The notes under the pieces were generated by a model. It ran no database searches and was not told where the DNA came from. It worked only from the letters and a program-made list of their open reading frames with translations. A stretch of DNA of 64,000 nucleotides from Primulina eburnea (taxonomy: Eukaryota; Streptophyta; Magnoliopsida; Lamiales; Gesneriaceae): the NCBI RefSeq assembly GCF_022965805.1, contig NC_133104.1:37740682-37804681 (forward strand), written 5' to 3'. Both the position numbers and the translations under genes were made by a program. How positions within the stretch are numbered: position 1 is the first letter of the stretch; the number at the start of each line of letters is the position of its first letter. This document shows, in pieces, positions 1 through 11,696 of this stretch.

Positions 1-1423
1 ATATAATTAAATAGCCATCAGATAAACGATGATGTAACTAAACTAAAAATGAGATTGACTCTAGTGTGTTTGCATTCTGAGCTTGCAAATAGCTGCAATG
101 AGTGCATGAGCCTCTTTTTTCATCAGTTGGCCTTCATTGAAAGCTAAATCATCCCACAATCTAATATTTATAGTCTCTATCTGTTGAAAACTTAGAAAAA
201 AATCTGAGAATGTTGTAAATGATGGCTAGACATTTGGTGTTCACAAAACTTTTATGAGACTGTCTCATCAATCAATTTTGTGAGACATATCACACGATCG
301 ACCTGATTTATGGATAAATATTAATTTTTATATCAAAGTATTATGTTTTCACTCCGGATATGAATATGATCAACTTGTCTCATGGATATAGATCCGTAAA
401 ATTATCTCATAAGAGATCTACTCATTGATATTTTTGTCTCCTATGTGTTAGAAAGTAATATAGATGACTTGATTCTTTTGTTTTAAATATAAAAAAAATT
501 ACAAGATTTTTCTCTTAAAAAAACAAGTTTTTTTGTGTGTAAATAAATGATATCATATATTATTTGTTGTATATATAATCTACACACAAAAATTGTGCCT
601 ATCAATTAGGCATATACTCTTACCGCTAGTTGGGAAGATGTTTGTACCTGTAGCACCTGTCGGTGAAGCATTTTTGTTTTATTCTTTCCAGCTCTCTCAT
701 TTTATTTTTTATTCCACTTCTTTTTTAATACATAAATTCTCAAAATAATTCGGGACGAGTACGTGGATATTAACTTTATTCTCAAACTCATTCCGAAAAA
801 GATATTATTGTTATTAATATTAATACTAAAATAATAATATTATTATTTTTAAAAAAATTAATAACAATATTTAAATAATATTGATATTAATATTAATATT
901 AATATTATCATTAATAATAAAAACATAATAATAAGTTCCGGATTTTCGTCGTCCATTAATATTTTTGAAACGAAGATGAGAATTTGATCTCCTATGGTTC
1001 AGGTTCGAGATTGAGGATTTATCGAACGCAAAAAAAGCGGGGGCGAGAATAGAATTCGAGGATGGAGATGAGGATGACACATCCGCCCCGCCTCGTTGCT
1101 ATCCTTACTCATTAGATTGTGTTTGTTAATTCAGCTAAAATAAGTCTATACCTTATTTTTACATAGAAATTTTATAAGATCTGTCTCACATGTCAGCACA
1201 AAAATTTTATGAGATCGTCTTACATACTAATTTTGTGAGATATATCTCTAATCCGATTCGACCAGTGAAAAGTATTAATTTTCATTTCAAATATAGATTT
1301 GGTCAATTCGTCTCACAGATTATCTCACAAGAGACCTACTCTATTAGAATTTTAAATTTTAATTTCATTATACTGACCAAAAAAATTTAGGCCTCTCAAA
1401 TTCTATAATCCAACCATCATACG
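1..1423. other. Intergenic, AT-rich, with two decayed MITE copies
   Basis: No credible gene is visible. About 780-930 holds an ATT/AATATT-rich simple-sequence tract. Two diverged copies of the window's GTGAGAC...GTCTCAC repeat family can be read at about 243-422 and 1195-1350. Both keep the order of paired 'gagac/tctcac' blocks, a middle section resembling 'aaaaagtaat...tttttcat', and closing 'tctcacaagagacctac'. The short open frames here are low complexity and are not called as genes. Confidence 0.6.
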
Positions 1424-2238
1424 TAGAGATGCAAATGAAGCAAGCCGTTTGTGAGCTATTCGAAACTCGTCTCGATAAAAAGCTCGTTTGAGTTCGTTTT
1501 TTTATCATATCAAGCCAAGCTCGAATTCGAACTCAAAAATTTAATTTTGCAAACATGTTTGATAATAGGCTTGCGAGCTCTAGCTCGGCTGGTTTAGGTG
1601 GCTCGTAAGTTCGAGTTCGACTCGTTTAGGTGGCTCGTAAGCTCGAACTTGACTCATTTGTTAAGTTAACAAATAAAAATATTAGTATTAATGTCAATAG
1701 ATAAATTGAACACAAAACATAGTTGAAAAAAAAGATGATTTTTTTTTTTATCTTAGTTCCATATCATTATACTAAAATATTCTTTAAAACATAACAAATT
1801 AACAGAAATACACCTACTTATTATTTTTCCCCAAAAAATTTGCATCACCAAGTCATATACACGTTGAGTAATTTTACAAGTTATTATCCTAAAATATTAT
1901 ATCAAATTAAATATAATGAATTTATATTTATTAAAAAATTAAATTTATTTGGACACAGCGAATGTATTATTAAAGGAGTGAAGTTATTCTAATGTTATTT
2001 ATATGGAGATATCAGTCTATGACGAATATTTGTTATCTGGATGCTATATGTATTATTTTGGGATGTTCAGTATAAATATAATGAGTTTATGTATTTGTAG
2101 TTGTTATTATTGTCGTTTTGGTATTTTATGAATGAATTTATATTTTTATGCCTGATCTAAAATTATTTCATAGATAGATTTAATTTTTAACAAGCTCGCT
2201 CGAATCAAGCTCAAACTTGAGCTCAATTCTATGCTTTA
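1424..2238. repeat. GAGCTCG-rich repeat, left part (interrupted by a gypsy insertion)
   Basis: From about 1440 to 1665, and again at 2185-2238, the sequence is dense in variants of 'gagctcgaactc/gagttcgagctc'. The same kind of sequence resumes at 10887-11110, directly after the gypsy element that separates the halves. The left edge (around 'agatgcaaatgaagcaagcc') and the reverse complement of the right edge (around 'aaacgagccaagctcaaacc') are loosely similar. A terminal-inverted-repeat element of MITE type is therefore plausible. The family is not identified. Confidence 0.4.
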
Positions 2239-4154
2239 TGTGGGGCTCTTAACTCCTAATCGTTATTACAATGCAATCTGATTAGGGTTTAATTAATCAC
2301 AGCGAAAAACGGGTTTAAAATTTCTTTACAATGAGCCCAAAATATCTCTTCTGATATTTAAATACTAAAAATAGTATTTAATCTCACGTCATAATCATGC
2401 CCACACGTAATCACAACCAATCACATACAAACATCTCATATCCTCGGGACATGCCCCGGTATATAGATACATATATATATACATATATATATACTGGGAA
2501 CAAGACATAAACATAAAACCTCAGCCCAAGCTGTGGCTCCCTCCAGAAGTATCCTCTCTGGTCTCCTGATGTCCTGGAGTACCTGCCATTGTCCACACAC
2601 AAAGACAACAACAGCCCCCCTTGGGGGTGAGCAAAGCTCCGTATGGAACAACCAATCATATATACCACAGATATCTAAACGATGATATATGGTATGCAAT
2701 GCATGTATGCCGTGGAGGTATCAGGTCAAATGCCCATCTACTGAGCACATGTCAGAATCAATCGAATCGCTATCAAATCAAATCAATGCTCGAGCTGGCA
2801 CACCGGCCGATATGGGAATACACATATGACAACGTCGACGAAGCGTCGTCAATCCCACATCTCATATCCAATCATATGGGGCCACAATTGTCTATGCTTT
2901 ACGGGTCATATAATACCGGCATAGCGATTGTGTTCACAAACCCCGGAATCCAATCAAATCATATCAGGGTATCCAAGGATCATAGCTCAACGTGCATGTC
3001 ATGTATCGATGTATGCATAAAATGATGTGTGTTAACAAAACATTTATTTTATACATCGATACTCCAATCTCAATGTCATGTATGCCACATCAAATCATCA
3101 AATAGGCACATAGACACGTATTCCAACCCAATCCAATCAAATCAATCCAATCATATATCATATAATACAGATACCTGTCGTATGTTACCCGGTCGCAACA
3201 TACCTCAATTCTTTGTTCCAGTCGATGTAGCTTGAAGATATCAGTATAATATTTTATCTACATCAATAACATATTCATTCCAATCAATTACATACTCCAA
3301 AATCATTAATATGAGTTTCAAATATCATTTGAAACTTCAAAAATTCATATCAAATCATAATCATATCATAATTCAATTCCGACTTCGAATACGAGTTTAT
3401 TGTCGGTTATTCTACCGCATATATAACCGACACATAATTCTTCAATCTCAATCCAACAATTAAAATTCTCTAATTATAATAAATTGAGAATAATTCAAAA
3501 TAACATCACTGTAATCATCTCTTCCTCGTTAAAATCATACAATATTCAACAATCTTCAGTTTCTGTATGATTTAACAATTTATCGGATTTATTCCAAAAA
3601 TCGACGAATTTCAAACATCATCAAAACTATAAAATTTATACCTCAAATCGAAGACCTCGTGTCAACAATCCCAGAACTGAAGTCGGTTCGTCGATTGGAT
3701 AAACCGATAAGTCGCACGATCGAAAAGAAAAATTGAAATCACTCTCCTCACCTCTCTCTCTCTCTGTCGAAAGCTACTGAGTTGGTGGAATTGAGATTTC
3801 CATTCCACCGCCTCAAGTTTTAAATTTTCTTTTTATTTTTATTTTTTTAATATTATATTATATTATATTAATAACATTTTAACTTCGGTATATCCCTTCG
3901 AATCAGTCAAACAATCAAATTTTCCAAAACTCAAAACATGAAACTTCTTTATCTTTGAGTTTTCTACGTCATATCCAAATCTCAAATCATTTGGGCTTCA
4001 TATGAAAAAGATATGTCACTCATTACCATTTTGTCCTTAAAATTAATTCATTATTTTTCAACTTATCTACGAAAATGCCATCAAAATAAATTGAATATTT
4101 TTCAACTTATTTACCAAAATGTCATCAAAGCTATTTTAGTCTCGGGGTCTCACA
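2239..4154 (-). repeat. 3' LTR of the 2.2-10.9 kb gypsy element
   Basis: This 1916-bp direct copy of 8967-10881 carries TG...CA ends. In element orientation it is the downstream LTR, because the ORF runs on the minus strand and the purine tract abuts its inner edge at 4155. It contains a CT microsatellite near 3755-3768 that is four bases longer than in the other LTR. Its 134-aa and 85-87-aa open frames recur in the other LTR simply because the LTRs are copies. Confidence 0.95.
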
Positions 4155-4168
4155 TTTCTCCCCCTCTT
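4155..4168 (-). other. Polypurine tract of the gypsy element
   Basis: Reading the minus strand, a purine run AAGAGGGGGAGAAA lies immediately before the 3' LTR start. This is the expected site of plus-strand DNA priming. Confidence 0.85.
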
Positions 4169-4236
4169 AAAAGATTTCGTCCTCGAAATCTCAAACATCT
4201 CTATATACATAACATTGGTAAACATACATATATATG

Positions 4237-7200
4237 TCACCAGTTATAGTACATATCAAAACTAAAATCAGAATAGGGATCCGAATACATAGAGTACAAT
4301 GGAACAGATGGATCAATATCAAATAAATGCGGATATGATTCTCGCATTTTGCTTTCCAACTCCCATGTCGATTCTTCAACAACATGCCGTGTCCATTGCA
4401 CTCGAACTAGCGGAATCGATTTGTTTCTCAATATCTTGTCCTTTCGATCCATAATGCGAACAGGTTGTTCAATATAGGAAAGAGAAGGATCTAGTTCAAT
4501 CTCATCAGGTGCAAGTATATGTGATGGATCCGGTTCATATTTCCTCAACATGGAAACATGAAACACATCGTGAATGGCAGATAAAGCTGGTGGCAATGCC
4601 AATCGATACGCAAGATCACCAACTCGATCCAGAATCTCGTATGGACCAACATAACGAGGAGATAACTTCCCTCGCATGCCGAATCGAACAGTGCCTCTAA
4701 AGGGAGATATCTTCAAAAACACTCTGTCACCTTTCTGGAATTCCAAGGGTCGTCTTTGTTTATTCGCATAACTCGTTTGATGATCCTGAGCAGCTTTCAT
4801 CCGCTGCCGAATCAACTGAACCTTATCGTTCATTTCCTGTATCATTTCAGGTCCAGTCAATTGTTTCTCACCAATCTCATCCCAGAATAACGGTGATCTA
4901 CATCGTCTCCCATATAAAGCTTCAAACGGTGCCATACCGATACTCGTCTGAAAGCTATTATTATAAGAAAATTCAACCAATGGTAAGGAATCTTGCCATC
5001 CCATTCTGAAGTCCATCACCACAGCACGCAACATATCTTCTAACGTTTGAATCGTACGCTCGGTTTGGCCATCAGTTTGAGGATGATAAGCAGTACTCAT
5101 AGTCAAACGCGTACCCATCGCTTCCTGAAAACTACCCCAGAATTTAGAAGCAAATCTGGGATCACGATCAGATACAATGGAGACTGGCACACCGTGCAGT
5201 CTCACAACATTCTCAATGTATAAACGGGCCATTCTCTTATAAGAATAAGTCCGTTCATACGGAATAAAATGTGCAGATTTCGAAAGCCGATCAATAATCA
5301 CCCAAATAGCATCACAGCCCTTGGGCGAACGAGATAAATGAGTCACAAAATCCATAGCAATATGCTCCCAATTCCATTTCGGGATTTCAAGACTATGGAG
5401 CAATCCTCCCGGTTTCATTCTCTCGGCTTTCACTTGCTGGCAGACAAGACATTTTGAAATAAACTCAGCAATGTCCTTCTTCATACGTCTCCACCAGAAT
5501 TGAGGTCTCAGTGTCAAATACATCTTTCGACCTCCAGGGTGAATACTGTATTTGCTACAATGTGCTTCTCGAAGAAGGGCCAATTTCAAATCAGAGTCGT
5601 CAGGAACTACCAGCTGACCATTAAGTCGTAAAGAACCATCAGAAGAAATCTGAAATCCAGACTGATGTCCTGCAGATACAAGTTCTTTCGACTTTTGAAT
5701 CTGAGCATCGCTTCGTTGGGCCTTTCGAATCTTCGATATCAAATTCGGCTCAATTTGCAATGCTGAGACAGTGACAGAATTCCAATTCGAGTGAAAAGTC
5801 CAACCAGAAGTACAAATATCCTCATGTACCTTGGCGACATTGACAGAAGCTAGAACAGAATCATGAACTTTACGGCTCAGGGCATCCGCAGTAACATTCA
5901 CCGATCCAGGGTGATATTGAATCTCACAATCAAAATCCTTCAGGAGATCCATCCACCTGCGTTGCCTCATATTCAAATCAGATTGAGAAAAGAGATACTT
6001 CAGACTCTTATGGTCCGAATAGATAACAAACTTTTCTCCGTACAAATAATGGCGCCAAATCTTCAAAGAAAACACAATGGCAGCCAATTCGAGATCATGA
6101 ACAGGATAACGAGTTTCATGAGATTTCAATTGACGAGATGCATAAGCAACCACTTTGCCATGTTGCATCAGAACACAGCCCAAACCTTTACCAGACGCAT
6201 CTGTACACACCACAAATCCTCCGGTACCTGAAGGAATAGTAAGCACAGGTGTTGTGGTCAATCTCGTCTTCAATTCAAGAAAACTAGCTTCACATTCATC
6301 TGACCAAATGAATCGCTGATTCTTCTGTGTTAGTTGAATAATAGGTTTAGCTATCTTCGAAAATCCTTCAATAAAGCGACGATAATATCCAGCCAAACCC
6401 ATGAAGCTACGGACCTCAGGAACAGTTGTAGGTCTTGGCCAATTCAATACAGCTTCGACCTTCGCAGGATCAACAGATATGCCATGTCTCGAAATGACGT
6501 GGCCCAGAAATACCACTTTGTCCATCCATAATTCACATTTGGACAACTTGGCATACAAATGACTAGTACGAAGAGTCTGAAGTACCAGTCTCAGATGTTC
6601 AGCATGCTCCTTTTTCGATTTCGAGTACACAAGAATATCATCAATGAAAACAATAACGAATCGGTCTAGATAATCTCGAAAGACCCGATTCATTAAATCC
6701 ATAAAGATAGCAGGAGCATTCGTGAGACCAAAAGGCATAACCAAGAATTCATAGTGGTCATACCTCGTACGAAAATCAGTCTTGGGTACATCTTCGTCTC
6801 GAACTCGTACTTGATGATACCCAGAACGAAGATCAATCTTCGAGTATACAGAAGTACCTTGAAGCTGATCAAACAAGTCATCAATACGAGGAAGTGGGTA
6901 CTTGTTTTTCACAATAACCCGATTCAGTTGCCTATAGTCGATACACATTCGCATCGTACCATCTTTCTTTCGAACAAATAAAACTGGAGCTCCCCAAGGT
7001 GATACACTCGGTCGAATATATCCCTTATCGAGAAGATCCTGTAATTGTTCTTTCAATTCTTTCAATTCCAATGGTGCCATGCGATAGGGAGCTTTAGAAA
7101 TAGGCGCAGTCCCCGGCACAAGATCAATACTAAACTCAACTTCTCGATGAGGAGGAAAATCAGGAATCTCATCGGGAAATACATCCGGGAATTCTTTCAC

Positions 7201-8754
7201 AACTGGAATCTCAGACAAAGAAGACTCCTTCTTCGAAATATCAATAGCGTAGACAAGATAACCCTCATCTCCGCTAGTCAACAATCGAGACATTTCCAAG
7301 GAAGATACCAATGGAATATTGGCTAGGGAACTCTTGCCATAAAAATTCCACTTGGGTCCATCAATCGGTCGAAATCGAACCACTCCGTGACAACAATCAA
7401 CGGTAGCTCGATTTGTCGTCAAGATATCAATGCCAACAATACAATCAAAGTCGTGCATAGGGAGGACAATCAAATTCAGAAATACCACATTATCCTCGTA
7501 TATCAATACACAATTATTCACAACTTTTTCAGATAAAATAATCTTCCCTGCTGGCGTGGCTATTGACAAAGTATCATACAACGGGGTACACTCAATATCG
7601 TGAGATGCAACAAATGCATGAGATATGAATGAATGAGATGCTCCTGTATAAAATAAAACACGTGCAGGATAATCGCAAAGCGTGCAAATACCTGCAATCA
7701 CGCCACCAGGAGCTTCTCTCGCCTGATCCTCAGTCATGGCATACACTCTCACTTGAGGAGGAACTTGGGCACTCTGACCACCCGGTCCTCGATATCGTGG
7801 GACATTCAACTGCTGAAAAGATGGAACAGGAACAGCAGGTCTCATCATACCAGGGCCACCTCTAAATCTTGGCTGGGGTTGAGCAGAAGTCGTACCCCTG
7901 TTCGGACATACTCGAGAGAAATGGCCTTCCTGCCCACATTGATAACAAGTACCAAACATACCTCGACACTGCTCGATAGTATGTTTGCCTCCACAATGAC
8001 TACAGTAGGGAGCAATCACAGGACTCCCTCTCTGTGATCCACTAGAACTCGAAGAAGACGAAGAAGCAGAGCCAGTCTTCTTAAACTTCTTACCTCTCGG
8101 CCTCAAGGTAGGCTGCTGAGCTGACACCGGTGGTGGAGGAGTATACTGTGGACCTCCCCGCCTAAGTCCAGCCTCGGCTGCCTTGGCTCGTTCAACTGCC
8201 TCTGCGTAGCTGGTAGGCAATCCAGAAACAACATATGTATATAAAACAGGATGTAAACCATTTACAAACCTGTTATATTTTTCCCTCGCATTTCCAGCTA
8301 CGTGAGGTGCATACTTCAGTAATGTAGAAAATTTAGAAGCATACTCTGCAACAGTCATCGTTCCCTGCTGCAGATTATTAAACTCATTCTCCTGAGCAGT
8401 ATAATAAGAAGGAGGGGAATACTGCTCCAAAAACTGGGCCTTAAAGACATCCCATGTGACTTCAGTCCCAGCCTCTTTCAGTCCAATCTCAGCGGCTTCC
8501 CACCAAGATTTAGCTCGGTCCTTCAACTGATACAAAGCAAGTTTCAGTCTCCGAGCCTTGGAATACTCAACAATATTAAACAAGTGCTCGATGTCCTTCA
8601 ACCAGGCCTCAGCTCGTTCAGCACTCTCAGTGCCAAAGAACCTTGGTGGTTTCAGATCCTGGAATCGAGCCATCACAACATCCATGGACAATCCTTCAAA
8701 TTGCCCAACAATCCTCTCAGTACTGCTACTCGCAGTTTCATTTGTGTGATCCAT
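4237..8754 (-). CDS. Gypsy gag-pol polyprotein (1505 aa), protease catalytic Asp replaced by Tyr
   Basis: One uninterrupted frame encodes the whole polyprotein. A retrotransposon gag domain covers about residues 30-180. Two zinc-binding segments follow, at 251-263 and a canonical CX2CX4HX4C at 270-283. The aspartic protease site at 367-373 reads LFYTGAS where the family normally has DTGAS, so the catalytic Asp is Tyr369 (TAT codon, 7648-7650 on plus). The reverse transcriptase has FIDD near 700 and RNase H has CTDAS near 850. The integrase has an HHCC zinc region near 1100 and D, D, E residues near 1133, 1196 and 1234. A chromodomain-like segment lies at about 1435-1485. The start ATG is about 200 nt inside the 5' LTR edge. 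Apart from the protease residue nothing looks broken. Replication would need protease supplied by another element, or the change arose after insertion. Confidence 0.95.
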   Translation of the reverse strand: MDHTNETASSSTERIVGQFEGLSMDVVMARFQDLKPPRFFGTESAERAEAWLKDIEHLFNIVEYSKARRLKLALYQLKDRAKSWWEAAEIGLKEAGTEVTWDVFKAQFLEQYSPPSYYTAQENEFNNLQQGTMTVAEYASKFSTLLKYAPHVAGNAREKYNRFVNGLHPVLYTYVVSGLPTSYAEAVERAKAAEAGLRRGGPQYTPPPPVSAQQPTLRPRGKKFKKTGSASSSSSSSSGSQRGSPVIAPYCSHCGGKHTIEQCRGMFGTCYQCGQEGHFSRVCPNRGTTSAQPQPRFRGGPGMMRPAVPVPSFQQLNVPRYRGPGGQSAQVPPQVRVYAMTEDQAREAPGGVIAGICTLCDYPARVLFYTGASHSFISHAFVASHDIECTPLYDTLSIATPAGKIILSEKVVNNCVLIYEDNVVFLNLIVLPMHDFDCIVGIDILTTNRATVDCCHGVVRFRPIDGPKWNFYGKSSLANIPLVSSLEMSRLLTSGDEGYLVYAIDISKKESSLSEIPVVKEFPDVFPDEIPDFPPHREVEFSIDLVPGTAPISKAPYRMAPLELKELKEQLQDLLDKGYIRPSVSPWGAPVLFVRKKDGTMRMCIDYRQLNRVIVKNKYPLPRIDDLFDQLQGTSVYSKIDLRSGYHQVRVRDEDVPKTDFRTRYDHYEFLVMPFGLTNAPAIFMDLMNRVFRDYLDRFVIVFIDDILVYSKSKKEHAEHLRLVLQTLRTSHLYAKLSKCELWMDKVVFLGHVISRHGISVDPAKVEAVLNWPRPTTVPEVRSFMGLAGYYRRFIEGFSKIAKPIIQLTQKNQRFIWSDECEASFLELKTRLTTTPVLTIPSGTGGFVVCTDASGKGLGCVLMQHGKVVAYASRQLKSHETRYPVHDLELAAIVFSLKIWRHYLYGEKFVIYSDHKSLKYLFSQSDLNMRQRRWMDLLKDFDCEIQYHPGSVNVTADALSRKVHDSVLASVNVAKVHEDICTSGWTFHSNWNSVTVSALQIEPNLISKIRKAQRSDAQIQKSKELVSAGHQSGFQISSDGSLRLNGQLVVPDDSDLKLALLREAHCSKYSIHPGGRKMYLTLRPQFWWRRMKKDIAEFISKCLVCQQVKAERMKPGGLLHSLEIPKWNWEHIAMDFVTHLSRSPKGCDAIWVIIDRLSKSAHFIPYERTYSYKRMARLYIENVVRLHGVPVSIVSDRDPRFASKFWGSFQEAMGTRLTMSTAYHPQTDGQTERTIQTLEDMLRAVVMDFRMGWQDSLPLVEFSYNNSFQTSIGMAPFEALYGRRCRSPLFWDEIGEKQLTGPEMIQEMNDKVQLIRQRMKAAQDHQTSYANKQRRPLEFQKGDRVFLKISPFRGTVRFGMRGKLSPRYVGPYEILDRVGDLAYRLALPPALSAIHDVFHVSMLRKYEPDPSHILAPDEIELDPSLSYIEQPVRIMDRKDKILRNKSIPLVRVQWTRHVVEESTWELESKMRESYPHLFDIDPSVPLYSMYSDPYSDFSFDMYYNW

Positions 8755-8949
8755 CTACAAATCAAAAGATGAATATCACAATGTCATATCAATTTCATAA
8801 TCTCATCACCTCATATCATCAATCTCATCAGATACTTACTCAAATCAAATCACATAAGAGCAAGTAATACAAATAAGTCAAACACATACGCACAATTCAT
8901 TTGTGCCTATTCAAGTGTACACAAGACTCAATAGAGCATTCCCAGCTAT

Positions 8950-8961
8950 GCTCTGATACCA
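8950..8961 (-). other. Primer binding site, initiator-Met tRNA type
   Basis: The minus strand reads TGGTATCAGAGC, complementary to the 3' end of plant initiator methionine tRNA. It starts five bases inside the 5' LTR edge. This fixes the element's orientation. Confidence 0.9.
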
Positions 8962-8966
8962 CTCAG

Positions 8967-10881
8967 TGTGGGGCCCTTAACTCCTAATCGTTATTACAAT
9001 GCAATCTGATTAGGGTTTAATTAATCACAGCGGAAAACGGGTTTAAAATTTCTTTACAATGAGCCCAAAATATCTCTTCTGATATTTAAATACTAAAAAT
9101 AGTATTTAATCTCACGTCATAATCATGCCCACACGTAATCACAACCAATCACATACAAACATCTCATATCCTCGGGACATGCCCCGGTATATAGATACAT
9201 ATATATATACATATATATATACTGGGAACAAGACATAAACATAAAACCTCAGCCCAAGCTGTGGCTCCCTCCAGAAGTATCCTCTCTGGTCTCCTGATGT
9301 CCTGGAGTTCCTGCCATTGTCCACACACAAAGACAACAACAGCCCCCCTTGGGGGTGAGCAAAGCTCCGTATGGAACAACCAATCATATATACCACAGAT
9401 ATCTAAACGATGATATATGGTATGCAATGCATGTATGTCGTGGAGGTATCAGGTCAAATGCCCATCCACTGAGCACATGTCAGAATCAATCGAATCGCTA
9501 TCAAATCAAATCAATGCTCGAGCTGGCACACCGACCGATATGGGAATACACATATGACAACGTCGACGAAGCGTCGTCAATCCCACATCTCATATCCAAT
9601 CATATGGGGCCACAATTGTCTATGCTTTACGGGTCATATAATACCGGCATAGCGATTGTGTTCACAAACCCCGGAATCCAATCAAATCATATCAGGGTAT
9701 CCAAGGATCATAGCTCAACGTGCATGTCATGTATCGATGTATGCATAAAATGATGTGTGTTAACAAAACATTTATTTTATACATCGATACTCCAATCTCA
9801 ATGTCATGTATGCCACATCAAATCATTAAATAGGCACATAGACACGTATTCCAACCCAATCCAATCAAATCAATCCAATCATATATCATATAATACAGAT
9901 ACCTGTCGTATGTTACCCGGTCGCAACATACCTCAATTCTTTGTTCCAGTCGATGTAGCTTGAAGATATCAGTATAATACTTTATCTACATCAATAACAT
10001 ATTCATTCCAATCAATTACATACTCCAAAATCATTAATATGAGTTTCAAATATCATTTGAAACTTCAAAAATTCATATCAAATCATAATCATATCATAAT
10101 TCAATTCCGACTTCGAATACGAGTTTATTGTCGGTTATTCTACCGCATATATAACCGACACATAATTCTTCAATCTCAATCCAACAATTAAAATTCTCTA
10201 ATTATAATAAATTGAGAATAATTCAAAATAACATCACTGTAATCATCTCTTCCTCGTTAAAATCATACAATATTCAACAATCTTCAGTTTCTGTATGATT
10301 TAACAATTTATCGGATTTATTCCAAAAATCGACGAATTTCAAACATCATCAAAACTATAAAATTTATACCTCAAATCGAAGACCTCGTGTCAACAATCCC
10401 AGAACTGAAGTCGGTTCGTCGATTGGATAAACCGATAAGTCGCACGATCGAAAAGAAAAATTGAAATCACTCTCCTCACCTCTCTCTCTCTGTCGAAAGC
10501 TACTGAGTTGGTGGAATTGAGATTTCAATTCCACCGCCTCAAGTTTTAAATTTTCTTTTTTTTTTATTTTTTTTTAATATTATATTATATTATATTAATA
10601 ACATTTTAACTTCGGTATATCCCTTCGAATCAGTCAAACAATCAAATTTTTCAAAACTCAAAACATGAAACTTCTTTATCTTTGAGTTTTCTACGTCATA
10701 TCCAAATCTCAAATCATTTGGGCTTCATATGAAAAAGATATGTCACTCATTACCATTTTGTCCTTAAAATTAATTCATTATTTTTCAACTTATCTACGAA
10801 AATGCCATCAAAATAAATTGAATATTTTTCAACTTATTTACCAAAATGCCATCAAAGCTATTTTAGTCTCGGGTTCTCACA
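8967..10881 (-). repeat. 5' LTR of the gypsy element
   Basis: The upstream LTR in element orientation, 1915 bp, begins TGTGGGGCCC on the plus strand and ends TTCTCACA. It is followed by the target duplication CTTTA. It should carry the element's promoter, but no TATA box can be assigned with confidence. Confidence 0.95.
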
Positions 10882-10886
10882 CTTTA

Positions 10887-11110
10887 CGAGCTCGAAAATG
10901 AGCCGAGCTCAAGCCAGACTTGTTAAACATGATAAACGAGCTATTAATGAATCAAGCTCGAGTCCGACTTGATTAACATGATAAACGAGATTTTAATGAG
11001 CCGAACTCGAGCTTTTCTCGAGCTTAGTAAGCTCAATACAAAACCGAGCTCGAGCATGATAATAGAAGCTCGAGCTCCTCAAAAAATCCAAACGAGCCAA
11101 GCTCAAACCT
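10887..11110. repeat. GAGCTCG-rich repeat, right part
   Basis: This continues the repeat interrupted at 2238, with many 'gagctcgag', 'aaacgagc' and 'gagccgagctc' variants. The two halves join cleanly if the gypsy element and one CTTTA copy are removed. Confidence 0.4.
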
Positions 11111-11557
11111 AATAATATTTGATTTAGTTTGGATTATTTATATCTCTAAATTAATGAGTTCTATTACATTCACCAAAAAAAAAAATAAGAAAGAAAGAGA
11201 AAAATAAATAAATAAATAATAGAATATTTTAAACCGACACTTTTCTTTATCACGTTCACTAATAATACAAATGTAGAACCAATCTACCAAACATAATTCC
11301 TTCACTAGACTTGATGGTATTCTCTTTATCTAATTAATTAATTAACTAAATAACTAATAATTAGCCGTTTGTCTTATCATTTGACCCTCCACTAATACGT
11401 CAAAATCTGTTAGGGTGCCTTAATTAACTTAGTTCACATGCTAATTAAAAAAATTATTATTTTTTATGTTAAAAATATTATTTTTTAGCGTAAAATGTAT
11501 ATGTTCACCCGTCTCACAAATAGAAATATGTGAAACTATTTCACGAAAAATCTACTC

Positions 11558-11605
<48 letters not shown>

Positions 11606-11646
11606 CGTGAAACAGTTTCACATATTTCTATTTGTGAGACGGGTGA

Positions 11647-11696
<50 letters not shown>

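Larger units (their letters stand above)
2239..10881 (-). mobile_element. Full-length Ty3/gypsy LTR retrotransposon, chromodomain (Tekay/Del-like) type
   Basis: A complete 8643-bp element on the minus strand. Two nearly identical LTRs of about 1.9 kb begin TGTGGGG and end TCTCACA. They are flanked by a perfect 5-bp target duplication CTTTA (2234-2238 and 10882-10886). A tRNA-iMet-type primer site and a purine tract sit in the expected places, and one long gag-pol ORF fills the interior. By eye the LTRs differ at about a dozen substitutions plus small length changes in CT and T runs, so they are roughly 99% identical and the insertion is young. It lies inside the GAGCTCG-rich repeat. The C-terminal chromodomain-like region and long LTRs suggest the Tekay/Del clade; that clade call is inference. 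Confidence 0.95.

Noticed and set aside
871..1080. 69-aa minus-strand frame
   Set aside because: Half of it is an Asn/Ile run from the AAT repeat.
2621..3025. 134-aa open frame, repeated nearly identically at 9349-9753
   Set aside because: Conserved only because it lies in the two LTRs of the same young element. No protein motif.
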